Positions 25,072-32,916 of a stretch of DNA of 64,000 nt are shown here, in pieces. The DNA lies in NCBI RefSeq assembly GCF_035917335.1, contig NZ_CP109067.1:4153001-4217000 (forward strand), read 5' to 3'. The notes beneath the pieces were generated by a model. The model made no database searches. It saw nothing but the letters and a program-made list of their open reading frames with translations, and was not told the origin of the DNA. Position 1 is the stretch's first letter. Every line of letters begins with the position of its first letter. The position numbers and the translations under genes are program-made. Source of the DNA: Micromonospora sp. NBC_01813. GTDB taxonomy: Bacteria > Actinomycetota > Actinomycetes > Mycobacteriales > Micromonosporaceae.

Positions 25072-25863
25072 GTGACCGAGTCGCTACTCGTCGACCGCAA
25101 CGGTGCGGTCGTGACGCTGACCCTGAACCGTCCGGAATCGCTCAACTCGCTCGACGTCACGCTCAAGGAGGCGCTGCGGGAGGTGCTGGCCGAGTTGGCG
25201 GCCGACCAGGGCTGCCGGGCGGTGGTGCTCACCGGCGCCGGGCGGGCGTTCTGCGTCGGGCAGGACCTGCGTGAGCACGTCGAGACGCTGGAATCGGGCA
25301 CCACCGATCCGCTGGTGACCGTGCGGGAGCACTACAACCCGATCGCCACCAGGCTGGCCGGGCTGCCCAAGCCGGTGATCGCCGCCGTCCGGGGCTCCGC
25401 CGCCGGTGCCGGTGCCTCCCTCGCCATGCTGGCCGACTTCCGCATCGGCGGGCCACGGACCAGCTTCCTGATGGCGTTCGCCAACGTCGGCCTGGCGGCC
25501 GACACCGGCGCGTCCTGGGCGCTGCCCCGGCTGGTCGGCTACCCGAAGGCGGTCGAGCTGACGCTGCTGGCGCAGCCGGTGCCGGCGGCCGAGGCGCACC
25601 GCATCGGTCTGCTCAGCCAGTTGGTCGACGACGACGAGCAGATTCTCCCGGTCGCCCAGCAGTTGGCCGAGCGGCTGGCCGCCGGGCCGACCATCGCCTA
25701 CGGGGCGATCAAACGCCAGCTGGCGGTCGGCGCGTCCGGCACCCTCGCCGAGGCGTTGGCCGCCGAGGAGCAGGCGCAGGGGATCTGCGGGGGCACCGTC
25801 GACCACCGGCAGGCCACCGCCGCGTTCGTCGCCAAGCAGCGCCCCGTCTTCGACGGCCACTGA
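25072..25863 (+). CDS. Enoyl-CoA hydratase/isomerase, PaaG-like
   Basis: 263 residues from a GTG with AGAAAGAAGGAG upstream. A crotonase fold: oxyanion-hole residues in GRAFCVGQDLREH and VRGSAAGAGASLAMLADF. The segment FANVGLAADTGASWALPRLV carries the Asp typical of PaaG-type 1,2-epoxyphenylacetyl-CoA/2,3-dehydroadipyl-CoA isomerases instead of the two-Glu hydratase pair. It is probably co-transcribed with the paaX-like gene, 44 bp upstream. No other paa genes are in the window, so a complete phenylacetate pathway is not shown. The stop codon lies in a 14-bp tandem repeat. Confidence 0.87.
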   Translation: MTESLLVDRNGAVVTLTLNRPESLNSLDVTLKEALREVLAELAADQGCRAVVLTGAGRAFCVGQDLREHVETLESGTTDPLVTVREHYNPIATRLAGLPKPVIAAVRGSAAGAGASLAMLADFRIGGPRTSFLMAFANVGLAADTGASWALPRLVGYPKAVELTLLAQPVPAAEAHRIGLLSQLVDDDEQILPVAQQLAERLAAGPTIAYGAIKRQLAVGASGTLAEALAAEEQAQGICGGTVDHRQATAAFVAKQRPVFDGH

Positions 25864-25933
25864 CGGACGGCCACTGACGGACGGCCACTGACGGACGGCA
25901 CTCACGGACGCCACTCACGGACGCTCACTGACG
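25852..25933 (+). repeat. 14-bp tandem repeat over the paaG-like stop codon
   Basis: GACGGCCACTGACG is repeated three times exactly (25852-25893), then in three degenerate 13-14 bp copies up to 25933. The gene's last residues DGH and the stop at 25861-25863 are in the first unit. Confidence 0.92.
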
Positions 25934-25950
25934 CCGTCCGGGCACCGGAG

Positions 25951-26586
25951 TCAGTCGTCCTCCTCCGGGTCCTGGTTCGCCTCCGCTCCGAGCACGAAGG
26001 CCTGCATGGCCAGTTCGTCGCCGGACGGGTACACGAAGGTGGGCAGCTCACGCGGACCCAGGTCCCGCACGTACGACCAGAACAGCCGGACCGCTTCCGC
26101 CGCCGTCGGCGCCTCGATCGGCAGGTCGAGGCTGACCAGCCAGGTCCGGCGGTCACCGGTCGGGGCGAGCTGCCCGGCGAGCGCCCGGTAGGTGGCCACG
26201 TCGACGGCGGTCACCGGACCGGTCAACGTGAGCGACGCCGCCGGCACCGGGTCGTCGAAGGCCCGACAGGTGTAGTGCACCACCAGCGGCTCGGGTTCGC
26301 CGGCCCGGGTCTCGCCGCCCTCCTCGCCGCCGGCAGCGGCGCCGACCCGGCCCAACGCGACCACGAACGGCTGGTCGCCGTCGGTGACGATGAGCGCCGG
26401 TGCGCCGAACGCGGGGCGGGCGGTGCCGGCCAGGCCGGTCACTTCCAGGGTGTCGTGATGGAACAGTCGCTCCGCCTCGTACCGCGAGGTGGGGATCACC
26501 ACCGCCCAGGCACCGGTTGCGGCACTGACCGGGCTGGTCCCGACCGGCGGCCGGTCGAGTCGGCTGATGTCGTCGCGCATCCTCAC
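25951..26586 (-). CDS. Conserved hypothetical protein
   Basis: 211 residues, no recognised domain. It has an alternating alpha/beta pattern with WAVVIPTSRYEAERLFHHDT, SLTLTGPVTAVDVATYRALA, TWLVSLDLPIEAPTAAEAVR and an acidic C-terminus (NQDPEEDD). There is no signal peptide or membrane helix. Codon bias is normal for the genome, so it is a real gene. It precedes the 3-methyladenine glycosylase gene on the other side of a 32-bp gap with tag upstream on the same strand, so it may be the last gene of that operon. Confidence 0.65.
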   Translation of the reverse strand: MRMRDDISRLDRPPVGTSPVSAATGAWAVVIPTSRYEAERLFHHDTLEVTGLAGTARPAFGAPALIVTDGDQPFVVALGRVGAAAGGEEGGETRAGEPEPLVVHYTCRAFDDPVPAASLTLTGPVTAVDVATYRALAGQLAPTGDRRTWLVSLDLPIEAPTAAEAVRLFWSYVRDLGPRELPTFVYPSGDELAMQAFVLGAEANQDPEEDD

Positions 26587-26618
26587 ATCCCATCATGCCG
26601 GCCGGTGCCCGCAGTGGG

Positions 26619-27242
26619 TCAGGCACCGACCGGTGGTGCCACGTGGCAGCCGGCGACGTGGTCGTCGACCATGCCGGTCGCCTGCATCAAGGCGTACGCC
26701 GTGGTCGGCCCGACGAACCGGAAACCGTGCCGCTTCAGTGCCTTGGCCATCGAGGTCGACCCGGGGGTCACCGCCGGCACCTCGGCCATCGACGCCGGCC
26801 GGGCCGGGCGCGGCGGCGGGGCGTGCGACCAGAGCAGCTCGGTCAGGCTGGTGGGCAGGTCGAGCGCGGCCCGCGCGTTCGCCACCGCCGCTTCGATCTT
26901 GGACCGGTTACGCACGATGCCGGCATCGGCGAGCAGCCGCTCGACGTCGCCGTCGCCGTACCCGGCGACCTTCGCGATCTGGAAGCCGTCGAACGCGGCC
27001 CGGAACGCCTCCCGCTTACGCAGGATCGTCAGCCAGGACAGCCCTGACTGGAAGGCTTCCAGCGTGAGCCGCTCGAAGAGCGCGTCGTCGCCGCGTACCG
27101 CACGGCCCCACTCCTGGTCGTGGTAGCGGCGGTACTCGTCGGACCCGGCCCCCCAGGCGCACCTGGCCAGCCCGTCCACGCCGACGCTGAGCCCGGCGGC
27201 GACAGCAGGAGAGGTCGCCGGTGCCGGCGGCAGCTCGGTCAC
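26619..27242 (-). CDS. tag: DNA-3-methyladenine glycosylase I
   Basis: 207 residues from a GTG that overlaps the SRPBCC stop (GTGA). The Tag signature is intact: RCAWGAGSDEYRRYHDQEWG with zinc ligands Cys and His, and the C-terminal pair in DDHVAGCHV. It excises 3-methyladenine from alkylated DNA as the first step of base-excision repair. It belongs to a tight minus-strand operon of DivIVA-domain protein, SRPBCC, tag, as in M. tuberculosis, where tagA follows a DivIVA-like gene. Confidence 0.94.
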   Translation of the reverse strand: MTELPPAPATSPAVAAGLSVGVDGLARCAWGAGSDEYRRYHDQEWGRAVRGDDALFERLTLEAFQSGLSWLTILRKREAFRAAFDGFQIAKVAGYGDGDVERLLADAGIVRNRSKIEAAVANARAALDLPTSLTELLWSHAPPPRPARPASMAEVPAVTPGSTSMAKALKRHGFRFVGPTTAYALMQATGMVDDHVAGCHVAPPVGA

Positions 27243-27724
27243 GGCAGCGCCCCGGCCTCGACCAGCCGGCCGAACTTCTTCAGCGCCTGGGTGAAGCTCA
27301 CCTTCGAGCCCGGCCAGAGCAGCGGCCAGGCGACCCGGCCGGCGACCCCACCGGGCAGGTGGAACCACTCGTGCCAGACGACCTGGGTGCGATCGTGGTC
27401 CATCTGGGTGCAGCGCAGCACCCCCGGCCCGCGCAGCAGGGTGCCGCAGTGCACCACCCGGACCTCGTACGGGGCGTCGACCCGTACGACCCGCATCTCG
27501 TCGCGCAGGGTGACCGGGCCGACGGCGGTGACCGCGACGATCAGGCTGCCCTCGCCGCCGTCACCGGAGACGACCTTCACCTCGGTGAACGGAATCCAGT
27601 CGGACTGCCGTTCCCAGGCGGTGAAGGCGGCGAACACCCTCGCCGCCGGCGCCCGGACGATGACCGTCGCCGTCACCTCACCGGAGCCGGGAGTCGCGGC
27701 GTCGGTGTCGTCCGGGGTACTCAC
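27239..27724 (-). CDS. SRPBCC-family (polyketide-cyclase-like) protein
   Basis: 161 residues. A START/Bet v1-like fold: strand-rich N-terminus VTATVIVRAPAARVFAAFTA with the usual W-x5-W spacing (WERQSDWIPFTEVKVV) and the long C-terminal helix (VSFTQALKKFGRLVEAGALP). These domains bind hydrophobic ligands; the ligand is unknown. Both ends overlap neighbours through GTGA motifs, so it is translated together with the DivIVA-domain gene before it and tag after it. Confidence 0.85.
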   Translation of the reverse strand: MSTPDDTDAATPGSGEVTATVIVRAPAARVFAAFTAWERQSDWIPFTEVKVVSGDGGEGSLIVAVTAVGPVTLRDEMRVVRVDAPYEVRVVHCGTLLRGPGVLRCTQMDHDRTQVVWHEWFHLPGGVAGRVAWPLLWPGSKVSFTQALKKFGRLVEAGALP

Positions 27725-28230
27725 CTGGTTGCCCCGTCCAACCGCTCAGCTGCCGGCTGCGACGCGGTCTCCGGCTGCGCGGACCCGACCTCGACGGTCG
27801 GCGACACCGTACCGACCTCGATCACCGGCTCGCCCCCGCCCGACTGCTCGCCGCTCGGGTCGGCCCCGGTGACCAGCGCGGCGTCGCGGGCGCGGCTGAG
27901 CAGGTCGGCGTCCTCGATCCGCCCGTCACGCAACGCCGCCACCTCCGCCTGCAGCACCTCGATCAGCTCGTCCTTGTATCCGATGTCGTACGCGGCCCGG
28001 CGCAGCGCCTGATCGACCTGCGCCATCCGGTAACCCCGCAGGGCGGTGTCGAAACGTACCCGGGTGACGTCCCGCTCCAACAGCGGTCGGGTGCCGGGCA
28101 ACGGAACCGCCCGGCCGTCCGGTTCGGCCGGCACCAGGCCCGGGTCGTTGCCGGTGACCAGGACGGTGACCCCGAAGACGACGGCGGCAACCGTCAGCGC
28201 GGCGACCAGAACGAGGAGAAACTGATCCAT
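27721..28230 (-). CDS. DivIVA-domain membrane protein
   Basis: 169 residues. An N-terminal transmembrane helix (MDQFLLVLVAALTVAAVVFG) is followed by a DivIVA-type coiled-coil motif (VRFDTALRGYRMAQVDQALR) and a disordered acidic C-terminus. The motif VDQALRRAAYDIG is characteristic of the actinobacterial DivIVA-domain proteins related to Rv1209. A role at the pole or septum is likely but not shown. The ATG at 28230 is chosen because the membrane helix starts there. It is first in the operon with SRPBCC and tag, divergent from folP2. Confidence 0.82.
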   Translation of the reverse strand: MDQFLLVLVAALTVAAVVFGVTVLVTGNDPGLVPAEPDGRAVPLPGTRPLLERDVTRVRFDTALRGYRMAQVDQALRRAAYDIGYKDELIEVLQAEVAALRDGRIEDADLLSRARDAALVTGADPSGEQSGGGEPVIEVGTVSPTVEVGSAQPETASQPAAERLDGATR

Positions 28231-28374
28231 CACCGAATCGTGACATGTCGGCGCGTCGAGGGCGACCCCCCGACGGCGAGTCGTCCGCGGCCGGGTCCCG
28301 ACCGGATTCCGGGCTAACCTCACCTGCCGGAGCGACGAGACTCCGCTACCGGACCGAGAAACGGGAGGACACGG

Positions 28375-29244
28375 ATGGCGCGCACGCTGCGACTAGGCCG
28401 GCGCACGTTCGCGGCCGGCGACCTCGCGGTGATGGCGATCGTGAACCGTACGCCCGATTCGTTCTTCGACCGGGGTGCCACGTTCGCCGCCGACGCCGCA
28501 CTGCGCGCGGTCGGGCAGGCCGTCGCCGACGGGGCGGACATCGTCGACATCGGCGGGGTGAAGGCCGGCCCTGGTGCCCCGGTCGACGTGACCGCCGAGA
28601 TCGACCGTACGGTCGGCACCATCGCGGCGGTCCGCGCGGCCTTCCCCGACCTGGTCATCTCGATCGACACCTGGCGGGCGGAGGTGGCCCGGGAGGCGGT
28701 CGCGGCCGGGGCCGACCTGCTCAACGACACCTGGGCCGGGGCCGACCCGCGGCTCGCCGAGGTCGCGGCGGCGACCGGTGCCGGGCTGCTCTGCTCGCAC
28801 ACCGGGGGCACCACGCCACGGACCCGGCCGCACCGGGCGGCGTTCGACGACGTCGTCGACGACGTGGTACGGACCGTGACCGGGCTCGCCGAACGGGCGG
28901 TCGGGTTGGGCGTGCGCCCGGACGGGGTGCTCATCGACCCGGCGCACGACTTCGGCAAGAACACCCGGCATTCGCTGGAGGTGACCCGACGGCTCGACGA
29001 ACTGGTCGACACCGGCTGGCCGGTGCTGGTGGCGCTGTCCAACAAGGACTTCATCGGCGAGACCCTCGACCTGCCGGTCGACCAGCGGCTGGAGGGCACC
29101 CTGGCGGCAACCGCGGTCTCGGCATGGCTGGGCGCCCGGGTGTTCCGCGCCCACCAGGTGGCGGCCACCCGCCGGGTGCTGGACATGGTCGCGTCGATCC
29201 GTGGCGACCGGCCGCCGGCGGTCTCCCGCCGCGCGCTGGCCTGA
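28375..29244 (+). CDS. folP2: FolP2-type dihydropteroate-synthase homologue
   Basis: 289 residues with a complete DHPS-like TIM barrel: MAIVNRTPDSFFDRG in the first loop, LVISIDTWRAEVAREA, and the phosphate site near LVALSNKDFIGETLDLP. The second loop, normally GGESTRPG, reads GGVKAGPGAP, so the conserved Thr-Arg-Pro is lost. This agrees with M. tuberculosis FolP2, which is reported not to have DHPS activity. Divergent from the DivIVA-domain gene, the same arrangement as Rv1207-Rv1209 but without gpgS between. Real function unknown. Confidence 0.87.
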   Translation: MARTLRLGRRTFAAGDLAVMAIVNRTPDSFFDRGATFAADAALRAVGQAVADGADIVDIGGVKAGPGAPVDVTAEIDRTVGTIAAVRAAFPDLVISIDTWRAEVAREAVAAGADLLNDTWAGADPRLAEVAAATGAGLLCSHTGGTTPRTRPHRAAFDDVVDDVVRTVTGLAERAVGLGVRPDGVLIDPAHDFGKNTRHSLEVTRRLDELVDTGWPVLVALSNKDFIGETLDLPVDQRLEGTLAATAVSAWLGARVFRAHQVAATRRVLDMVASIRGDRPPAVSRRALA

Positions 29245-29304
29245 CCCACGCCCGGTGCGCTGGCCTGACGCCGGTTGCCGGCGCTCAGGTCCGGCGGAGC
29301 GCGC

Positions 29305-29682
29305 TCAGGTCCAGCGGAGCACGTTCTTGCGCCAGGCGTAGAGGATGCCCAGCGCCAGGACCGCCACGAAGATCCCCATTTCGGCGACCGTCACCAGTCC
29401 GAACCCAGGACGATCGAAGATCACCGCCCAGGGGAACAGGAACACGGCTTCCACCGCGAAGAGCACGTAGAGGAAGGCGTACACGTAGTAGCGGATCTGC
29501 GCCTGGGCCCAGTCGCCGCCGACCGGGTCGAGCCCGCACTCGTAGCTTGCCCGTTTGCCCACCGGGTCCGCCGGTCGGGCCGGCCGCAGCAGCCGGTTCG
29601 CCCCGTACGCGACGACGAAGAACGCCACGCTCACCAGCAACAGCAGCCCCAGCGTCGCGTACGACCCGAGGTAGCCCTGCAT
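29305..29682 (-). CDS. nuoA: NADH-quinone oxidoreductase subunit A, isolated copy
   Basis: 125 residues with three membrane helices and the NuoA signature KRASYECGLDPVGGDWAQAQ followed by RYYVYAFLYVLFAVEAVFLF. NuoA is a membrane subunit of complex I near the quinone site. No other nuo gene lies on either side. Divergent from korA. In Streptomyces a second partial nuo cluster lies close to korAB, so this may be a remnant of such a cluster. A role depends on whether another nuoA exists in the genome. Confidence 0.9.
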   Translation of the reverse strand: MQGYLGSYATLGLLLLVSVAFFVVAYGANRLLRPARPADPVGKRASYECGLDPVGGDWAQAQIRYYVYAFLYVLFAVEAVFLFPWAVIFDRPGFGLVTVAEMGIFVAVLALGILYAWRKNVLRWT

Positions 29683-29914
29683 GTTCGGCAGCTTACCGGG
29701 TGATTCCAGTCCCACCCGGCGGACCCGAGCCGGGTTTCCGACACGATTCGACGTAGGCTTTGTCGAAGGTGCGAGCATGGTTAGGACGCCCTTACCCTGG
29801 CACCCGGCAGCAGCCGCACCGCGGCACCGGCGCACCCGCGCCGCTCACCGGGCAACAGCCGACGCGCGACGGCAAGGTTCGCACCGCCGGCAGGAAACGA
29901 GGAGGTCAGCTCAC

Positions 29915-31762
29915 GTGGCCAAGCAGGTCCGTCAACTGGATCGGGTGGTCATCCGTTTCGCTGGCGACTCCGGTGATGGTATGCAGCTGACCGGTGACCG
30001 GTTCACCTCGGAGACCGCTCAGCTCGGTAACGACATCTCGACGTTGCCGAACTTCCCCGCCGAGATCCGGGCACCCGCCGGCACGTTGCCGGGGGTCTCC
30101 AGCTTCCAGGTGCACTTCGCCGACTACGACATCCTCACCCCGGGTGACTCGCCGAACGTCCTCGTCGCGATGAACCCGGCCGCGTTGAAGGCCAATCTGG
30201 GTGATCTGCCCCGCGGCGCGGACATCATCGTCAACACCGACGAGTTCACCCGGCGCAACCTGGCGAAGGTCGGCTACGCCGTCAGCCCGTTGGAGGACGG
30301 TTCGCTCGACGGCTACGCCCTGCACCCGGTGGCGTTGACGTCGATGACCATCGGTGCTCTCGCCGAGCTGGACGTCTCCAAGAAGGACGCCGAGCGGGCC
30401 AAGAACATGTTCGCGCTCGGCCTGCTGTCGTGGATGTACTCGCGGCCGTACGCCTCGACGATCCGGTTCCTGGAGCGCAAGTTCGCCAAGCGCCCGGACC
30501 TGGTCGCGGCCAACATCGCCGCGTTCAAGGCGGGCTGGAACTTCGGCGAGACGACCGAGGACTTCTCGGTCCGCTACGAGGTGAAACCGGCCCGGATGCG
30601 ACCGGGTACGTACCGCAACATCACCGGCAACGCGGCGTTGTCGCTGGGCCTGGTCGCGGCCGGGGTCCGGGCGAAGCTGCCGGTGTTCCTCGGCGCCTAC
30701 CCGATCACCCCCGCGTCGGACATCCTGCACGAGCTGAGCAAGCACAAGCGGTTCGGCGTGATCACCATGCAGGCCGAGGACGAGATCGCCGCGATCGGCG
30801 CGGCGCTCGGCGCCTCGTACGGCGGTGCGCTCGGCATCACCACGACGTCCGGGCCGGGTGTCGCGCTCAAGGGGGAGACGATCTCCCTGGCGGTGGCGTT
30901 GGAGCTGCCGCTGGTCATCGTGGACGTGCAGCGGGCCGGGCCGTCGACCGGGTTGCCGACCAAGACCGAGCAGGCCGACCTGAACATGGCGCTGTACGGC
31001 CGGCACGGTGAGGCACCGGTCGCGGTGATCGCGCCCCGGTCGCCGTCGGACTGCTTCCACGCCGCGATCGAGGCGGCCCGGATCGCGTTGACCTACCGCA
31101 CCCCGGTGCTGCTGCTGTCGGACAACTACGTGGCCAACGGCTCGGAGCCGTGGCTGCTGCCGGACGTCGACTCCCTGCCCGACCTGCAGGTCGAGTTCGC
31201 CACCGCCCCGAACGACGCCGACGGCAAGACCTTCCTGCCGTACCTGCGGGACCCACAGACGTTGGCCCGGCCATGGGCGATCCCCGGTACCCCCGGGCTG
31301 GAGCACCGGATCGGCGGTCTGGAGAAGGCCGACAAGACCGGTGACATCTCCTACGATCCGGCCAACCACGACTTCATGGTGCGGACCCGGCAGGCGCGCA
31401 TCGACACCATCCCGGTGCCGGACGTCGAGGTCGAGGACCCGGACGGCGATGCCCGGACGCTGGTGCTGGGCTGGGGTTCGACGTACGGGCCGATCGGCGC
31501 CGCCTGCCGGGCGTTGCGTCAGCGGGGACTGTCGATCGCCCAGACGCATCTGCGTCATCTGGCGCCGTTGCCGGCGAACCTCGGTGCGGTGCTGGGCTCC
31601 TACGACCGGGTGGTGATCCCGGAGATGAACCTGGGTCAGTTGGCGCATGTGATCCGGGCCCGCTACCTGGTCGACGCGATCGGCTACAACCAGGTCCGTG
31701 GGCTGCCGTTCACCGCCACCGAGCTGGAGACCATGCTGGAAGAGGTCGTGAAGAATGTCTGA
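29915..31762 (+). CDS. korA: 2-oxoglutarate (2-oxoacid):ferredoxin oxidoreductase subunit alpha
   Basis: 615 residues from a GTG with GAGGAGG in front. The order is a gamma domain (IRFAGDSGDGMQLTGDRFTS ... TLPGVSSFQVHF) at 1-~190, then the pyruvate-ferredoxin-oxidoreductase alpha domain (GAYPITPASDILHELSKHKR, MQAEDEIAAIGAALGASYGG) and the C-terminal transketolase-like domain. With KorB it decarboxylates 2-oxoglutarate (or a related 2-oxoacid) to the acyl-CoA and reduces ferredoxin, an oxygen-tolerant TCA step in actinobacteria. It overlaps korB by 8 bp. Confidence 0.94.
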   Translation: MAKQVRQLDRVVIRFAGDSGDGMQLTGDRFTSETAQLGNDISTLPNFPAEIRAPAGTLPGVSSFQVHFADYDILTPGDSPNVLVAMNPAALKANLGDLPRGADIIVNTDEFTRRNLAKVGYAVSPLEDGSLDGYALHPVALTSMTIGALAELDVSKKDAERAKNMFALGLLSWMYSRPYASTIRFLERKFAKRPDLVAANIAAFKAGWNFGETTEDFSVRYEVKPARMRPGTYRNITGNAALSLGLVAAGVRAKLPVFLGAYPITPASDILHELSKHKRFGVITMQAEDEIAAIGAALGASYGGALGITTTSGPGVALKGETISLAVALELPLVIVDVQRAGPSTGLPTKTEQADLNMALYGRHGEAPVAVIAPRSPSDCFHAAIEAARIALTYRTPVLLLSDNYVANGSEPWLLPDVDSLPDLQVEFATAPNDADGKTFLPYLRDPQTLARPWAIPGTPGLEHRIGGLEKADKTGDISYDPANHDFMVRTRQARIDTIPVPDVEVEDPDGDARTLVLGWGSTYGPIGAACRALRQRGLSIAQTHLRHLAPLPANLGAVLGSYDRVVIPEMNLGQLAHVIRARYLVDAIGYNQVRGLPFTATELETMLEEVVKNV

Positions 31763-32822
31763 GTCCGCCCCCAACGGACGCTCCGGCGCTGGTACGCCGG
31801 TGGCGCTCAAGCTGACCGCCAAGGACTTCAAGTCCGACCAGGAGGTGCGCTGGTGCCCTGGTTGCGGCGACTACGCGATCCTGGCCGCGGTGCAGTCGTT
31901 CATGCCGGAGCTGAACATCGCCCGGGAACGGACCGTCTTCGTCTCCGGTATCGGCTGCTCGTCCCGCTTCCCGTACTACATGAACACGTACGGGATGCAC
32001 TCGATCCATGGTCGGGCGCCGGCGATCGCGACCGGCCTGTCGGTGTCGCGGCCGGATCTGTCGGTGTGGGTGGTCACCGGCGACGGTGACGCCCTGTCGA
32101 TCGGCGGCAACCACCTGATCCACGCGCTGCGCCGCAACGTCAACCTGAAGATCCTGCTGTTCAACAACCGGATCTACGGGTTGACCAAGGGCCAGTACTC
32201 GCCGACCTCCGAGATCGGCAAGATCACCAAGTCGACGCCGGTCGGCTCGGCGGACTCACCGTTCAACCCGCTGTCGCTGGCGCTGGGCGCCGAGGCGACG
32301 TTCGTCGCCCGGACCATCGACTCGGACCGTAAGCATCTGCAGTCGGTGCTGCGGGCGGCGGCCGAGCATCAGGGCTCGGCCTTCGTGGAGATCTACCAGA
32401 ACTGCAACATCTTCAACGACGGCGCCTTCGAGCAGCTCAAGGAGCCGGCGACCCGGGACGACTTCGTGATCCGGCTGGAGCACGGCAAGCCGATCACCTT
32501 CGGTGCCGACGGGCAGTTCTGCGTGGTTCACCCGCAGGGCGGCTTCGGTCTGGAGGTCGTCGAGACCGCGTCCGTGCCAGCCGACGACATCGTGGTGCAC
32601 GACGCGACCATCGCCGAGCCGGCGTACGCGTTCGCGTTGTCCCGGCTACCCGGCACCGACCTGCGCAACACTCCGATCGGCGTGTTCCGCAGCGTCGACC
32701 GGCCCAGCTACGACAGCCTGATCCAGGCCCAGATGGCCGAGGCGAAGGCGAAGGTCGAAAGCACCCCGGAGGAGATGTTGGCCGGGCTGCTCAGCAGCGG
32801 CGACACCTGGACCATCGACTGA
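31755..32822 (+). CDS. korB: 2-oxoglutarate (2-oxoacid):ferredoxin oxidoreductase subunit beta
   Basis: 355 residues. It holds the thiamine diphosphate site (VVTGDGDALSIGGNHLIHAL ... NNRIYGLTKGQ) and the cysteines of the Fe4S4 cluster (RWCPGCGDYAIL, SGIGCSSRFPYY, QNCNIFND). It works as the catalytic partner of KorA. The ATG lies inside the end of korA, giving translational coupling and equal stoichiometry. A strong hairpin follows the gene. Confidence 0.95.
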   Translation: MSESAPNGRSGAGTPVALKLTAKDFKSDQEVRWCPGCGDYAILAAVQSFMPELNIARERTVFVSGIGCSSRFPYYMNTYGMHSIHGRAPAIATGLSVSRPDLSVWVVTGDGDALSIGGNHLIHALRRNVNLKILLFNNRIYGLTKGQYSPTSEIGKITKSTPVGSADSPFNPLSLALGAEATFVARTIDSDRKHLQSVLRAAAEHQGSAFVEIYQNCNIFNDGAFEQLKEPATRDDFVIRLEHGKPITFGADGQFCVVHPQGGFGLEVVETASVPADDIVVHDATIAEPAYAFALSRLPGTDLRNTPIGVFRSVDRPSYDSLIQAQMAEAKAKVESTPEEMLAGLLSSGDTWTID

Positions 32823-32836
32823 CCGACTGACTCTGA

Positions 32837-32867
32837 CCGACCGGCGGGCCGGTGCCCGCCTGGTCGG
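32837..32867. terminator. Hairpin between korB and the convergent channel gene
   Basis: The arms 32837-32849 and 32854-32867 pair with one bulged T and a CGGT loop. It follows the korB stop by 14 bp. Confidence 0.78.
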
Positions 32868-32916
32868 CCGGGGTGGCCCGCGCCCGGTGCCGGGGTGACT
32901 CGGCGGCCGGGGCGGG

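Noticed and set aside
28375-29244. Functional dihydropteroate synthase (folate pathway)
   Set aside because: The substrate loop is altered and no other folate genes are adjacent; FolP2 paralogue is the better call.
29906-31831. Minus-strand frame of 641 codons opposite korA
   Set aside because: It lies fully over korA/korB, which are unambiguous; Arg/Gly/Val/Gln-rich shadow without family features.
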